The notes under the pieces: generated by a model
Told to the model about the DNA's origin: nothing
What the model saw: only the letters and a program-made list of their open reading frames with translations
Databases searched by the model: none
Made by a program: the position numbers and the translations under genes
In this document: positions 63,046 through 64,000 of the stretch, one piece after another
How the letters are laid out: each line of letters begins with the position of its first letter
Position numbering within the stretch: position 1 is the first letter of the stretch
Origin: an uncultured Cytophagales bacterium
Lineage (GTDB): Bacteria > Bacteroidota > Bacteroidia > Cytophagales > Thermonemataceae
Length of the DNA stretch: 64,000 nt
Assembly (NCBI GenBank): GCA_937911505.1
Contig: CALEMF010000061.1
Coordinates: 1-64,000 of the forward strand
Reading direction: 5' to 3'

Positions 63046-64000
63046 ATGACGCAAAGAGAGCTTTTCTTACGGTATGTTGCCCAAACTAGCCCTTCTCCCT
63101 TACTCCTCGAAATTGAACGAGCCGAAGGCATTTATATGTACGATCGGCAAGGAAAAGCCTACATAGACCTTATTTCAGGGATAGGGGTAAGCAATATTGG
63201 GCATCGCCATCCACGTGTACTTGCGGCTGTTCAGCAGCAGCTTGATCGTTATTTGCATCTAATGGTGTATGGTGAATACGTCCAAAGTCCGCAGAATTTA
63301 CTGGCTCAAAAGCTCACGGAGGTGCTTCCTACACCGCTTGATAATGTGTATTTTGTAAATTCGGGTTCTGAAGCGATTGAAGGGGCGCTTAAACTGGCTA
63401 AACGACATACAAAAAGAACAGAAATACTGGCTTGCTATAAAGCATATCACGGCTCCTCTCACGGTGCTTTATCATTGGGAAGCGAAGAGGTTTTTAAGCG
63501 TCCTTTTCGACCACTGTTACCTGATATTTGCCACATTCATTACGGTAGCTACCGTGACCTCAGTAAAATCACATCCAATACTGCGGCTGTAGTGGTAGAG
63601 ACTATACAAGGAGAAGCGGGTGTACAGGTTGCTTGTACCAATTATTTCAAGCAACTACGCGCGCGCTGCGACGAAACAGGTACACTACTTATTTTAGATG
63701 AAATTCAGGCAGGCTTTGGTAGAACAGGTAAGTTGTGGGCTTTTGAACATTTTGACATTATCCCTGACATACTGGTGCTTGCCAAAGGTATGGGCGGTGG
63801 CATGCCGATTGGGGCTTTTGTAAGTTCTTCGGCCATTATGCGTGGTTTAATGGAAGATCCTATCTTAGGGCATATTACTACTTTTGGAGGGCATCCCGTA
63901 AGTTGTGCGGCAGCCTTGGCTACGCTGGAAGTGCTTTTAGAAGCAGACTTGATAGAAAAAGTAGCGGTAAAAGCACAACTGTTCAAAAAATTACTACACC
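63046..64000 (+). CDS. Class III aminotransferase, cut by the window end
   Basis: The first 318 codons of a PLP-dependent aminotransferase (acetylornithine/ornithine/GABA type), running off the right edge. Features: MYDRQGKAYIDLISGIGVSN, GHRHPRVLAAVQQQ, FVNSGSEAIEGALKLAKRHT (cofactor phosphate region), YHGSSHGALSLGS, VVETIQGEAGV, LILDEIQAGFGRTG and LAKGMGGGMPIGAF, which contains the PLP-binding Lys. Active-site motifs are complete in the visible part. The acceptor is unknown; typical partners are omega-amino acids or ornithine. Full length should be about 390-400 residues, so the last 80 or so lie outside. Confidence 0.92.
   Translation, partial: MTQRELFLRYVAQTSPSPLLLEIERAEGIYMYDRQGKAYIDLISGIGVSNIGHRHPRVLAAVQQQLDRYLHLMVYGEYVQSPQNLLAQKLTEVLPTPLDNVYFVNSGSEAIEGALKLAKRHTKRTEILACYKAYHGSSHGALSLGSEEVFKRPFRPLLPDICHIHYGSYRDLSKITSNTAAVVVETIQGEAGVQVACTNYFKQLRARCDETGTLLILDEIQAGFGRTGKLWAFEHFDIIPDILVLAKGMGGGMPIGAFVSSSAIMRGLMEDPILGHITTFGGHPVSCAAALATLEVLLEADLIEKVAVKAQLFKKLLH

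Noticed and set aside
1..64000. Search for tRNA, rRNA, CRISPR and insertion sequences
   Set aside because: No cloverleaf, rRNA-like, repeat-spacer or transposase sequence was recognised by eye; a dedicated scan could still reveal something small.

Overview
The window looks like a chromosomal segment of a Bacteroidota bacterium (Cytophagia/Saprospiria type rather than gut Bacteroides; this placement is inference). Supporting signs are two outer-membrane receptors with an N-terminal carboxypeptidase-regulatory domain, a PorE-like type IX secretion (T9SS) component, a leftover T9SS type A sorting signal, several start-proximal TAnnTTTG boxes (the Bacteroidota -7 promoter element) and the general absence of Shine-Dalgarno sequences. 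No rRNA, tRNA, CRISPR array or insertion sequence was recognised.

Layout. 0.1-12 kb is housekeeping: deacetylase-like hydrolase, UspA, GNAT, CoA-type Nudix hydrolase, PLD-like protein, a lipoprotein gene interrupted by an in-frame stop, LepA, FolD, QueE, a PorE-like OmpA protein and a small NTF2-like lipoprotein. 12.5-13.4 kb holds a decayed Fic-family gene. 13.5-15.1 kb is an S10 serine carboxypeptidase. 15.4-34.4 kb is the accessory highlight: a complete Tc (ABC) toxin locus in the order fused TcB-TcC, TcA part 1, TcA part 2, with a 28-bp palindrome upstream and a terminator downstream. 34.5-36.2 kb holds a YdeI-like protein, an SRPBCC protein and a Crp/Fnr regulator. 36.4-41.9 kb has an iron-type TonB receptor with a possible DtxR-like operator, and a convergent beta-barrel receptor, with a stranded T9SS signal between them. 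42-51 kb mixes a J-domain protein, a second stop-interrupted gene, a DUF1206 membrane protein, a second Crp/Fnr regulator, an SRPBCC lipoprotein, a third stop-interrupted gene (SDR), a membrane protein, another SDR and an AraC regulator. 51-64 kb holds a zinc metalloprotease, topoisomerase IV subunit A, a possible operon of substrate-binding protein, SDR and acyl-CoA dehydrogenase, a small isomerase-like protein, a methyltransferase, an M61 peptidase and a truncated class III aminotransferase.

How the parts work together. In known Tc systems the TcA pentamer binds cells and forms the translocation channel, while TcB-TcC forms a cocoon that holds and releases a cleaved C-terminal effector. Here all three proteins are present. 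The effector region (about residues 2332-2622 of the TcB-TcC protein) is basic, richer in A+T and AGA than the rest of the gene, and has a GH-containing segment compatible with an HNH/Endo VII-type nuclease. This is a tentative reading.

The second notable pattern is three otherwise continuous reading frames each broken by one in-frame TAA or TAG, plus a deleted Fic gene and a stranded T9SS signal. Either gene decay is active here, some substitutions are sequence errors, or stops are sometimes read through. All positions and motifs were read by eye; family names rest on motif recall, not on database searches.
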